36,984 nt of DNA from an uncultured Clostridia bacterium (GTDB lineage: Bacteria; Bacillota; Clostridia; Lachnospirales; Lachnospiraceae), in NCBI GenBank assembly GCA_946401715.1, contig CAMIVF010000002.1, forward strand, positions 1 to 36,984. The letters run 5' to 3'. The first letter of the stretch is position 1, and each line of letters begins with the position of its first letter. The position numbers were made by a program, and so were the translations under genes. Shown here one piece after another: positions 8,465-16,239 of the stretch. The notes beneath the pieces were generated by a model. That model made no database searches. It saw only the letters and a program-made list of their open reading frames with translations, and was not told the origin of the DNA.

Positions 8465-8503
8465 TGCAGACAGCTGATTCAAGTCTGCCGCTGACAGACG
8501 AAC

Positions 8504-8540
8504 GCCGGGAGGTGCCTTTCATGGCACGTCCCGGCATTTT
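8504..8540 (+). terminator. terminator between convergent genes
   Basis: A 13-bp stem with one mismatch (8504-8516 with 8523-8535), loop TTTCAT, followed by ATTTTG on the plus strand. It ends the C39-like gene; the T-run is short, so efficiency is uncertain. Confidence 0.65.
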
Positions 8541-8558
8541 GCTCTCTCCGATGTCTTT

Positions 8559-9593
8559 CTACAGCGCACTCGCCTTGTCAAAGAACTTGAACAGCTCCCG
8601 GAAGTACTTCCCCATCGACTCCGGATCACTGGCGTAGATCTCGTGTTCCGCTCCGGGAAAACGAACCAGCTTCACATGCTTCACCTTCCGGGCGAATTCA
8701 TTCTGCCCTTCGTTGTCGACATAGATATCCTTGCCTGCCTGGCAGAGCAGAACCGGAATCGTAATCTTTTCCAGCTCGAGGGCCGCATCCTGTGTCGCCT
8801 TCATCGCTGCGCGTCCCCAGTTCCAGGTTGCCGCGTTCATCGTGTATTTTCCCTCTGACGCCGGATCCGTCCGCAGCGCAAACTGATAATCGAAACGTGA
8901 CCTCGAGCTCGCTCCGCTTCCTTCAAAGTCCGGCTTGTCCGGGTCAAAGCGGTTCATCCCCGGCATCAGCTCTTTCTTCCAGCCGCGCACCTTCGATGCG
9001 AGCATGAGCAGTTTCACCTGCCACATCGGCGTCTCGCCAAAGTTCATCCGCAGCATCGGGGAAGACAGGACCGCCGCGCAGAAGTATTCCGGGTAACGCT
9101 CCAGAAACAGTGTACTGACGCAGCCGCCCATGGAATGCGCATACAGCAGAAGATTCTTCCGGTTCTTCGCAGCCCTGTCAGACTGTCTGTCCTTGCGGAG
9201 GAAAGATCTCGTTTTGAGATCCGCCGTGCCCGGAAGGACGACCTGATCCAGAAAACACTTCAGGTCTTCCACATATTCCGAAAAATCTTCCACATCGACA
9301 ATGTCCGGCGCTTCGGGATTGCCCGAACCGCCATGGCCTCTTTGCTCGATAAAGTAGACCGAATAGCCATTCTTCCAGAATCGGTACGCGGTCTCGTGAA
9401 ACTTCCCGAAGAATTCACAGAAACCATGCACCATGACGATCACGGCCTTCGCGTCCGGCCGTATGGCTCTGTAATACTGAATCTTTTTTCCGTCGAAGCT
9501 GTCGAACGTGGCACCGGTCACATATTTCTTCAGCCACGGCTTCAGGATCCTTTCCGCCGCTTCTTTGAATCTGTCTTCTACGAAAGGTGTCAT
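8559..9593 (-). CDS. alpha/beta hydrolase (Hydrolase_4 / monoacylglycerol-lipase-like)
   Basis: Cytoplasmic serine hydrolase of 344 residues in the lysophospholipase/serine-aminopeptidase S33-like group. Visible are the oxyanion-hole VHGFCE (55-60), EQRGHGGSG (83-91), the nucleophile elbow AHSMGG with S154, the acid residue in AGKDIYVD and the histidine in GAEHEIY. There is no signal peptide. The ATG at 9593 is preferred to the GTG at 9599 because GAGGAG lies 5 nt before it and would overlap the GTG. It starts 9 nt after ahcY, so it is the third gene of the mtaD-ahcY operon. Substrate unknown. Confidence 0.87.
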   Translation of the reverse strand: MTPFVEDRFKEAAERILKPWLKKYVTGATFDSFDGKKIQYYRAIRPDAKAVIVMVHGFCEFFGKFHETAYRFWKNGYSVYFIEQRGHGGSGNPEAPDIVDVEDFSEYVEDLKCFLDQVVLPGTADLKTRSFLRKDRQSDRAAKNRKNLLLYAHSMGGCVSTLFLERYPEYFCAAVLSSPMLRMNFGETPMWQVKLLMLASKVRGWKKELMPGMNRFDPDKPDFEGSGASSRSRFDYQFALRTDPASEGKYTMNAATWNWGRAAMKATQDAALELEKITIPVLLCQAGKDIYVDNEGQNEFARKVKHVKLVRFPGAEHEIYASDPESMGKYFRELFKFFDKASAL

Positions 9594-9602
9594 AGTCACT
9601 CC

Positions 9603-10850
9603 TCACAGGCCGGATTCATTCATATACCGCTCCTGCTCTTCCGTCAGCGTGTCGATCTCTTTCCCGAGGAACGCAAGCTTCTTCCTGGCGATCTCCATGT
9701 CAACCTGAGCCGGAACATCCATCAGCATCGAATCAAACTGGCCCTTATGCTCCACCAGATATTTCGCGCACAGCGCCTGCACCGCGAAGGACATATCCAT
9801 AATCTCCGCAGGGTGCCCGTCTCCGCAGGCAAGGTTCACGAGTCTGCCCTCTCCGAGGATATAGATCCATTTCCCGTCCGGAAGCTGGTATCCGACGATA
9901 TTGTCACGCATCGCCTGTGTCTGAATGGCATGTTCCCTGAGCCAGGCGATATCAACCTCACAGTCGAAATGACCTGCGTTGCAGCAGATCGCGCCGTCCT
10001 TCATATTGCTGAAATCTTCCTCGTCAATCACTTTATTGCAGCCAGTCACCGTAACGAAGAAGTCACCCAGCCGGGCAGCCTGTGCCATCGGCATGACATC
10101 GTATCCGTCCATGACCGCTTCAATCGCCTTGACCGGATCAATCTCCGTGATAATGACCCGTGCGCCCAGCGCCTTCGCCCGCATGGCAACCCCGCGGCCG
10201 CACCAGCCATAGCCCGCAACAACGACCGTCTTGCCGGCAACGATCAGGTTCGTGGTCCTGTTGATTCCATCCCACACGGACTGTCCCGTTCCGTAGCGGT
10301 TGTCGAAGAGATGCTTCATCATCGCGTTGTTGACGCGCACCATCGGGAAGCGCAGCTTCCCTTCTCGGTTCAGCGCCTCCAGCCGGATGATGCCGGTTGT
10401 TGTCTCCTCGCAGCCTCCGATCACGCCCGGAATCAGATCCTGCATCTGTGTGTGCATCATATGCACCAGGTCTCCGCCGTCGTCGATAATAATGTTCGGC
10501 CCGCAGGACAGAACCGCCCTGATATGAGCATCATATTCTTCCGGCGTGACATTGTACTTCGCATGGACCTCCAGTCCCTGCGATACCAGTGCCGCCGCGA
10601 CATCGTCCTGGGTGGACAGGGGGTTGGAGCCTGTCACATACATCTCGGCACCTCCCGCTGCCAGCGTCAGGCACAGATAAGCCGTCTTCGCCTCCAGATG
10701 AACCGACAGCGCAATCTTCTGCCCCGCAAAAGGCTTTGTCCTTGCGAATTCCTCCGTCAGCATCGTCAGGAGCGGGCAGTTTCTCCGCACCCACTCGATC
10801 TTCCTCATACCCGATTCCGCCAGGCTGATATCCTTGATCTCACTTGCCAT
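9603..10850 (-). CDS. ahcY: S-adenosylhomocysteine hydrolase family; possible S-inosylhomocysteine hydrolase
   Basis: NAD-dependent cytoplasmic enzyme of 415 residues of the SAHH family, which splits S-adenosylhomocysteine into homocysteine and the nucleoside. The NAD motif GYGWCGRG is at 213-220, NPLSTQDD at 76-83 and GDGHPAEIMDMS near 343-354. It is the short archaeal/Thermotoga form and lacks the C-terminal KPDHYRY tail. In canonical SAHH the adenine pocket reads HMTxQ/ET; here it is HLEAKT (51-56), placing K55 where Q or E contacts the adenine amino group. With mtaD directly upstream this suggests the substrate may be S-inosylhomocysteine. ATG at 10850 has AGGAG upstream; longer in-frame starts overlap mtaD. 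Confidence 0.92.
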   Translation of the reverse strand: MASEIKDISLAESGMRKIEWVRRNCPLLTMLTEEFARTKPFAGQKIALSVHLEAKTAYLCLTLAAGGAEMYVTGSNPLSTQDDVAAALVSQGLEVHAKYNVTPEEYDAHIRAVLSCGPNIIIDDGGDLVHMMHTQMQDLIPGVIGGCEETTTGIIRLEALNREGKLRFPMVRVNNAMMKHLFDNRYGTGQSVWDGINRTTNLIVAGKTVVVAGYGWCGRGVAMRAKALGARVIITEIDPVKAIEAVMDGYDVMPMAQAARLGDFFVTVTGCNKVIDEEDFSNMKDGAICCNAGHFDCEVDIAWLREHAIQTQAMRDNIVGYQLPDGKWIYILGEGRLVNLACGDGHPAEIMDMSFAVQALCAKYLVEHKGQFDSMLMDVPAQVDMEIARKKLAFLGKEIDTLTEEQERYMNESGL

Positions 10851-10968
10851 GTCTGTTTCTCCTGCTTCCTTTCTGTATCCTCTGCCTGTTTCTTTTGATC
10901 TGAAGCGATTGATCTCTTTCACAAAATGATAATACCGCCAATCTTTGATTGCGGATTTGTTCTGCGCT

Positions 10969-12246
10969 TCACAGTCCCAGCCGTCCGCACATCTGCCGGA
11001 TTTCAAAGAACACCCGCTCTTCGTCGATCGTCTTCAGTTCCCTGCCCTGCATCACGATCCTTCCGTCGATGATCACAGTGTCGGTCTCGGATCCGTCCGC
11101 GCTGTAGCAAAGCGCTGCAACCGGATTGTTGTTCGGCATCATGCTCGCCGTATCCAGACGCAGGATTGCAAGGTCCGCCTTCTTCCCGACTTCGATCGAT
11201 CCTGTATGCAGGCGCAGTGCCCTGGCGCCTGCAATCGTCGCTGCCTCAAACACCTCTGGCGCTCCGACGCACTGCGGTGTCCTGTGCGTTCCCTTGTGAA
11301 TCAGCGCCAGATGCCCCATTTCACGGAACAGATTCTGGGCATTATTGGACGCCGCGCCATCCGTGCCAAGGCAGACATTCACACCCGCCCCGAGAAGCTC
11401 CTGAACCGGCGCGAATCCATTTCCCAGCTTCATATTGGAAGCCGGGTTTGTCACCACGCTCACCCCATTCTGCGCAAGAATGGAGATGTCATTTCCCTCC
11501 AGCTGCACGCAGTGCGCCGCAATCGCCGGCACGTCGAACACGCCTGCCCTGTACGCATATTCAATCGGCGTACAGTCATGATCCCGGCGCATATTCTCGA
11601 TCTCTGTCACTGACTCGGACAGATGTATGTGGATGCCAAGCCCCTTCTCCTTCGCCACGTCCGCCACCATACGCAGGTACGCAGGACCGCAGGTGTAAGG
11701 CGCATGGGGACCAAGAAGAAAGGTCAGCCTGTCACAGTCCTTTCCGTCGTTCATCTCCTCAAGCGCTTCCTGCAGACGCCTGTCGCTTCTGTCACAGGCA
11801 TCTCCGACCAGACCTCTGCAGATCACAGCCCGCATGCCGCTCTCGCGCACAGCCCTCGTCGTCTGATGGACATGCATCTGCATATCATTAAATGTGGTCG
11901 TTCCGGAACGGATCATCTCGATCTGCGACAGCAGCGATCCCCAGTATGCATCCTCTGAGGTCAGCTGATCCTCAATCGGCGACACGCGCCCGAACAGCCA
12001 GTCCATAAAAGACAGATCATCCGCGCAGTTGCGCATCATGGACATATACGTATGGGTATGCGCATTGATCAGGCCGGGGATCACCAGACGGTCCTTCCCG
12101 CTGATCACCTCGTCTTCTGAAAAGCCTTCCGGTTTTTCGTCAATCCCGGCAATCAGATCACCGGCAATGTAGATTGTATGCCTGCCCGTCTCCGGACCCT
12201 TCCCGCCCGGCAGAACAGCCAGCGCGTCCCGGATTACAATTCCCAT
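10969..12246 (-). CDS. mtaD: 5-methylthioadenosine/S-adenosylhomocysteine deaminase
   Basis: Amidohydrolase-superfamily deaminase of 425 residues. Metal ligands are visible as H63 and H65 in NAHTHTYMS, the histidine in HIHLSES (206-212, with catalytic E211), H245 in AAHCVQ and D296 in GTDGAASNN. This pattern and the order of motifs fit the MTA/SAH deaminase group of which Thermotoga TM0936 is the model, giving S-inosylhomocysteine and ammonia. The ATG at 12246 is preceded by GGAGGTG at good spacing. It lies 118 nt upstream of ahcY on the same strand, so both act on the SAM-cycle by-product. Other related amidohydrolases act on guanine or chlorotriazines, less likely here. Confidence 0.88.
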   Translation of the reverse strand: MGIVIRDALAVLPGGKGPETGRHTIYIAGDLIAGIDEKPEGFSEDEVISGKDRLVIPGLINAHTHTYMSMMRNCADDLSFMDWLFGRVSPIEDQLTSEDAYWGSLLSQIEMIRSGTTTFNDMQMHVHQTTRAVRESGMRAVICRGLVGDACDRSDRRLQEALEEMNDGKDCDRLTFLLGPHAPYTCGPAYLRMVADVAKEKGLGIHIHLSESVTEIENMRRDHDCTPIEYAYRAGVFDVPAIAAHCVQLEGNDISILAQNGVSVVTNPASNMKLGNGFAPVQELLGAGVNVCLGTDGAASNNAQNLFREMGHLALIHKGTHRTPQCVGAPEVFEAATIAGARALRLHTGSIEVGKKADLAILRLDTASMMPNNNPVAALCYSADGSETDTVIIDGRIVMQGRELKTIDEERVFFEIRQMCGRLGL

Positions 12247-12342
12247 GTCAATACACCTCCACAGACTCTTCGCGGTTTCTGCTCCGCGCCCCACAATCTT
12301 ACCATACCAGATCAAGCATTTCCACAACACACTGCTCTGGCC

Positions 12343-12477
12343 TCATTCCATTTCCGCAAACAGAATGCCGTTTTCCTGTGCGTACCGCTGTGCCGCACTT
12401 TTGCTTTTTCCGCAGATGACAAGGTCCGGACTGCATCCCTTGAATACATCCCTCTCCATATCAGATCGTTCGCTCAC
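12343..12477 (-). CDS. candidate small protein, 44 residues, unknown
   Basis: A GTG-started frame of 44 codons with AGGAGG exactly 7 nt upstream. The peptide contains DLVICGKSKSAAQRYAQENG, alternating hydrophobic strand and amphipathic helix, and looks like protein rather than random translation. I recognise no family. It ends 97 nt before mtaD on the same strand and begins just after a hairpin, so it would be the first gene of the mtaD transcript. Annotation pipelines could miss it because of its size and GTG start. Coding status is inferred. Confidence 0.4.
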   Translation of the reverse strand: MSERSDMERDVFKGCSPDLVICGKSKSAAQRYAQENGILFAEME

Positions 12478-12497
12478 CACTGCCCCTCCTGCAGAAC

Positions 12498-12545
12498 AAA
12501 AAACCTGATTACGCGAAACAGTATACTCTATTTCGCGTAATCAGG
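12498..12545 (-). terminator. strong hairpin terminator with internal -10-like loop
   Basis: Perfect 15-bp inverted repeat (12504-12518 with 12531-12545) separated by 12 nt, followed on the minus strand by six T residues. It would end transcripts of the DUF4428-like gene (stop at 12633). Its loop holds the palindrome AGTATACT, so TATACT is present on both strands. Confidence 0.75.
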
Positions 12546-12548
12546 TAA
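12520..12548 (-). promoter_or_regulatory. possible promoter overlapping the hairpin, for small ORF and mtaD
   Basis: TTACCT (12543-12548), 17-bp spacer, TATACT (12520-12525) on the minus strand. Transcripts would begin inside the downstream arm and so could not form the terminator. The -35 is weak (three of six). Confidence 0.35.
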
Positions 12549-12632
12549 CCTGTGTTCAGTGCTTTCCGGTCATCAGGCAGGTGCGGTCATCTCCTGACGG
12601 CCGGCATATCCGCCATCGGCGCAAAGGTATTC

Positions 12633-13472
12633 TCACTGTGCGTCCCCGACGTATCCTCCGCAGTACTGACACTTGCTGCCCTGCCCGATCTCAGTCTGCG
12701 CGCCGCAGTACGGGCACTTGATCATCTTCGGCCCTGCAGCCGCGGCTGCAGCTTCCTCACGCACAGTCTGCTGTGCGCCCGTCAGTGCCGCCGTAATCTC
12801 CTCCCCGAGCTTCTCGTACTTGGTATACTCCGGATTGGTGTGAGGGTCATATACCGTAGGCGCGGCAGTTCCGCCGAGTGCGTTCAGGACACCCATAATG
12901 CCGTCTCCGACAGAACCCTGCGACGGCGTGATGCACACGTCCGTGTTATTCAGATCAAACCTCATCTCATCAAAGTACGGGTTATTCACATTGATGATGT
13001 AATGAAAATCATACTTGTACTCATAGCGCGGCGGATTATAGGAAACCCACTTGGTCTGATCGCCTTCCTTCACCTCGCGTTTGATTTCATCTCTGTCCTC
13101 GTCAACATCTACCCTGCATCCTGTGATATCAGCATATGAAATGACGTCCGGGTTCTCCTCCCCGATCTTTCTGGGATCGCGTGTTAAGATAAACTTCTTC
13201 GCATTCTCATCCAAAAGAACATTCCACCTGTCACAGGCAATTGTCCGGGTAATCTTGAAGTTTTTTACCTCCTCCAGGTTTTTCAGACGGTATTCGAGCT
13301 GTTCCTTAATCTGATCGACCGTACTGTGCCTGCGCTCATCAAACCACACTGACAGTTTACTTGCACATGCCTTGCAGCAATTGCCATCCTCCAGTTTACG
13401 GTTTCCCAGCAGGCCGATTGTCGCTCCGCAGATATCACAGTTTTTATCCTTAATCAATCCAAACAGTGCCAT
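12633..13472 (-). CDS. DUF4428-like zinc protein with C-terminal zinc ribbon
   Basis: A 279-residue cytoplasmic protein. An N-terminal treble-clef-like zinc site (C12, C15, C32 or C33, C36) is followed by RKLEDGNCCKAC, as in DUF4428 proteins, then a central domain of about 190 residues with PH-like strand pattern. An Ala/Glu-rich linker leads to a C-terminal zinc ribbon with CPYCG and CQYCGG. The biochemical function of this family is not known. ATG at 13472 is preferred over the TTG two codons earlier because GGAGG lies 8 nt before it. It has weak promoter candidates at 13533-13561 and a strong terminator at 12498-12545, so it is probably monocistronic. Confidence 0.8.
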   Translation of the reverse strand: MALFGLIKDKNCDICGATIGLLGNRKLEDGNCCKACASKLSVWFDERRHSTVDQIKEQLEYRLKNLEEVKNFKITRTIACDRWNVLLDENAKKFILTRDPRKIGEENPDVISYADITGCRVDVDEDRDEIKREVKEGDQTKWVSYNPPRYEYKYDFHYIINVNNPYFDEMRFDLNNTDVCITPSQGSVGDGIMGVLNALGGTAAPTVYDPHTNPEYTKYEKLGEEITAALTGAQQTVREEAAAAAAGPKMIKCPYCGAQTEIGQGSKCQYCGGYVGDAQ

Positions 13473-13532
13473 CTTCAAGTCCTCCTGTCTGTACTCTGAC
13501 CCTCCGGGCCAGATCGCTTTCCCTCCAAATAT

Positions 13533-13561
13533 AGTGTATCAAAGCTTTCTTCTGTATGCAA
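13533..13561 (-). promoter_or_regulatory. possible promoter for the DUF4428-like gene
   Basis: TTGCAT (13556-13561), 17-bp spacer, TACACT (13533-13538) on the minus strand; a better -10 (TATATT) overlaps just downstream but lacks a -35 at the right distance. Confidence 0.35.
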
Positions 13562-13600
13562 AGCATTTTCAGCCTGTTTGCATGCACGCCGCCTGCAGAA

Positions 13601-13631
13601 AGCGCCCGGAGCAATATCTGCCCCGGGCGCT
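13601..13631 (-). terminator. GC-rich hairpin after a lipoprotein gene
   Basis: Perfect 9-bp AGCGCCCGG/CCGGGCGCT stem with a 13-nt loop, 25 nt after the lipoprotein stop codon. On the minus strand only TTT follows, so termination may be weak. Confidence 0.5.
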
Positions 13632-13655
13632 GAAGTCTGTGATATATGCAATTAT

Positions 13656-15224
13656 TTACGCTGCCGGTTCTTCTGTCTCCGGCACCTCCTGTGCAGCTGT
13701 CTCCATCGGAATGCCAGCCTCAGCGAACAGCTCCATGGCTGCTTCTGCGTTGAAGGACTCAACCCAGGCATTCAGATCCTGCACCGTATTGACCGGCGCC
13801 AGGTTCGTCACATCGACCTCTTCGATCGTGTCGTCCGCAGCCGGACCGCCGTATACTCTTGCATTGTAGAAGACCTTGTCGTTGACACGGTACGCAATGG
13901 TCTGGGCACCGCTCTCGTCGACATCGTAGGCTACCTCGCCGTTCATACCGCCGGCATCAATCCGGAAGGTTCCGATCATGCCGCCATTCTGCGCCACTTC
14001 AAGATCCATATCTGTGATGGTCACCTTCGCTGCAGTCTCTCCATTCACCAGAAGATCGATTTCCTCATTCAGCTTGCCGCCGGCAGCACTGCCCTGTCCG
14101 AGGAGATCCATTTCATTCACTCCCTCCATTCCGTTCATCATGGACAGCAGCATTGCTCCGGGAGTGACCTCAAACGCATGCTCTTCTCCATCCTGGATTG
14201 CCTTGCAGCTGAACAGCTCATACTCCGTACCGCCTGCTTCCAGCGCAGCGGAAAATCCTGCCGCACTCTGATCAGCGCTCTGCTGTACTTTAACGACGAT
14301 TCCCGGCATTCCGGAGAAATCAGCCGCTGCCGCACTGTCGATCACGCTGTGGAACTGATCCAGCAGATCCTGTCCGGTCAGCTGCACGCTGCCGCCGGAT
14401 ACCGCAGATACGAGATCGCTGAGGCTCGAAACCGCATCACTCTGAAGCAGGGACTCGACCAGCTGATCCTGTGACAGCGCATCCATGACGCCCTTCATCA
14501 CGTCGCCCATCTTCTCTGACGGGATCGCGAAGATCTGCGTCTGGACATCCGCACTCAGGCTTCCGATGGTAAGCACTTCCTGCGCAGCGTCCTGCTGCAG
14601 GTTGTTCATGACAGGCATCAGATAGCTCATCAGCTCCTCCTGCCAGACTTCCGCCGGTACTGACACAAAGAAGTCAACAAACTTCTGAGCCGTTTCCATG
14701 CCCATGTCGATCATCATCTGTATGATCTTGTTCTGGACCGAGCCCGCATCATCGGAACCGGTAAACAAAGAGCCGGACTGCAGGCTGTCCAGTAATGACT
14801 GCGGGCTGACCGCAATCGTCTGGTCAAAGTATTCCGGAATGCTGATATATGTCATACCGGTTCCCATGTCGACACAGCCCAGTACATGGAACAGCTGTGT
14901 ATCATTCACTTTGACAGACAACAGGCCCTTGAGCAGGTCATCGCCCGGAACCACTTTGACATATCCGTCCGCAGTCTTCAGCCAGGACAAGTCTGTACCG
15001 CTTTCCGCAGTCAGGTCATAGAGTCCATCCCCGAATTCCAGCGAGATTCCGCCTTCATACGGAGTGTCCTGTGCCGCGTCCACTGACTCTTCCAGGACAT
15101 CCTCAAGTCCGGACAGAAGCTCTGTCTCATCGGTCTCCTGCGCACAGGCACTCAGCCCTGCAGCAGTCATGACAGCCGCTGTTCCCAAAGCCAGTACGGT
15201 TTGAAACACTTTCCTCATTCCCAT
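13656..15224 (-). CDS. lipoprotein of unknown function
   Basis: Exported lipoprotein of 522 residues. A lipoprotein signal peptide with lipobox LSAC (24-27) is followed by an acidic Glu/Asp/Gln-rich segment and a large domain with alternating strands and helices, rich in Asp, Gln, Met and Ser and ending in an acidic tail PETEEPAA. No catalytic motif is recognised. The overall look, with several beta-rich repeats and long helices, recalls large clostridial surface lipoproteins (LppX/DUF6583-like), but I cannot name the family. ATG at 15224 has GAGGAGG at proper spacing and a near-consensus promoter at 15249-15277. Confidence 0.8.
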   Translation of the reverse strand: MGMRKVFQTVLALGTAAVMTAAGLSACAQETDETELLSGLEDVLEESVDAAQDTPYEGGISLEFGDGLYDLTAESGTDLSWLKTADGYVKVVPGDDLLKGLLSVKVNDTQLFHVLGCVDMGTGMTYISIPEYFDQTIAVSPQSLLDSLQSGSLFTGSDDAGSVQNKIIQMMIDMGMETAQKFVDFFVSVPAEVWQEELMSYLMPVMNNLQQDAAQEVLTIGSLSADVQTQIFAIPSEKMGDVMKGVMDALSQDQLVESLLQSDAVSSLSDLVSAVSGGSVQLTGQDLLDQFHSVIDSAAAADFSGMPGIVVKVQQSADQSAAGFSAALEAGGTEYELFSCKAIQDGEEHAFEVTPGAMLLSMMNGMEGVNEMDLLGQGSAAGGKLNEEIDLLVNGETAAKVTITDMDLEVAQNGGMIGTFRIDAGGMNGEVAYDVDESGAQTIAYRVNDKVFYNARVYGGPAADDTIEEVDVTNLAPVNTVQDLNAWVESFNAEAAMELFAEAGIPMETAAQEVPETEEPAA

Positions 15225-15248
15225 ATGATACCTCCTCACGGTTATGAA

Positions 15249-15277
15249 ATTATACTGCTCCACGCCGCGGCTGTGAT
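15249..15277 (-). promoter_or_regulatory. promoter for the 522-residue lipoprotein
   Basis: ATCACA (15272-15277), 17-bp spacer, perfect TATAAT (15249-15254) on the minus strand. The predicted start lies about 18 nt before the start codon, just ahead of the ribosome binding site. Confidence 0.65.
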
Positions 15278-15313
15278 ACGCTGACAGCTTGGCGGCATGG
15301 TATCCTCACTTCT

Positions 15314-16174
15314 TTACCAGGACTCTTCGTCGTCCTCAGAATCCCCGTCCTCGACGTCCTCAACGTCCTCGCCATCCTCGTCTGCATCCTGCTCTTCGTC
15401 AAAATCTTCTTCCATCTCTTCGTCGGCATCGTAGTCAGTGCCGGCGTCATCTGCGTAAGCAGTATTTCCTCCGCCGTCCACGACCCTGTAATAGATGCCG
15501 TTCATGAGGGACTCTTCTCCCCCTTCTCCGGAAACAGTGACCGCCAGCATGTCTCCCGCAACGTCGAAAGAGAGCGTGTATCCGTCATCTCCCTGATAAA
15601 CGGCCGTGTTTCCGCTCGCCTGGGCCATCGCTCCGATTCCGCTCGTCTGGAACTGGAAGCTGATCTGGCTGTCATTCACAATCGTAATGACGACAGACTC
15701 TTCTCCGTCGCTCTTCTCAAACTCTCCGCCGAATGATTCCTCGGCATCAGGCCCGTCATCAAAATCAGCCTGCTCATCCGGAATCTGTGCCTGCGGCTGC
15801 GCGGTACCGGCATTCGCTGCCGGGGCAGCATTCTGCGTATTCCCGGCATTGCTCTGGGCCGCACTCTGCGTCGTAGTCCCCGTGACATTCTGTGCAGTCT
15901 GCCCTTCCACTGCGGGCGCATTCTGGCTTCCTGACGAAGCCGTGCTCTCAGCCGGCTGGGCGCCTGCCTCTGCGGTCTTTCCGCTTCCGGCTCCCGCAAG
16001 CGACTGGTCGCCCGATGTGCTGCTCACGACACCCTGTCCTCCGCTGGTCCCTCCGGCCGCATTCTGCGAGGAAGAAGCAACATCCGAACGGGTGCAGCCA
16101 AACAACATAAGCCCGGAAAGAAACGCCGCGGCTGTAATTCCAAAGTACTTTCTAATCTGATAGGTGTATCTCAT
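15314..16174 (-). CDS. lipoprotein with Gly/Ser/Gln linker and acidic tail
   Basis: Exported lipoprotein of 286 residues. Signal peptide with lipobox LFGC (C27). Residues 30-145 are low-complexity Ala/Gly/Ser/Gln, typical of a wall-spanning spacer. Residues about 150-240 form one small beta-rich domain (VVITIVNDSQISFQFQTSG, YTLSFDVAGD, MNGIYYRVVDG). The last 45 residues are almost all Asp and Glu and end in W. No enzyme motif is visible. ATG at 16174 has GCAGGAG about 11 nt upstream, and an extended -10 like TGGTATGAT lies at 16224-16232. It sits 89 nt upstream of the other lipoprotein, which has its own promoter. Confidence 0.78.
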   Translation of the reverse strand: MRYTYQIRKYFGITAAAFLSGLMLFGCTRSDVASSSQNAAGGTSGGQGVVSSTSGDQSLAGAGSGKTAEAGAQPAESTASSGSQNAPAVEGQTAQNVTGTTTQSAAQSNAGNTQNAAPAANAGTAQPQAQIPDEQADFDDGPDAEESFGGEFEKSDGEESVVITIVNDSQISFQFQTSGIGAMAQASGNTAVYQGDDGYTLSFDVAGDMLAVTVSGEGGEESLMNGIYYRVVDGGGNTAYADDAGTDYDADEEMEEDFDEEQDADEDGEDVEDVEDGDSEDDEESW

Positions 16175-16239
16175 AAATAATACTCTCCTGCAAACATCTG
16201 TATCTGTTGGTTATGACTTAGACATCATACCACACCCTT

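Noticed and set aside
9135-10898. Plus-strand frame of 587 codons
   Set aside because: Lies antisense to the alpha/beta hydrolase and ahcY, both with catalytic motifs; composition is typical of a high-GC shadow.
12247-12632. SAM or SAH riboswitch upstream of mtaD
   Set aside because: Looked for because of the gene functions, but none of the known consensus cores was visible; only the hairpin and the small ORF were found.
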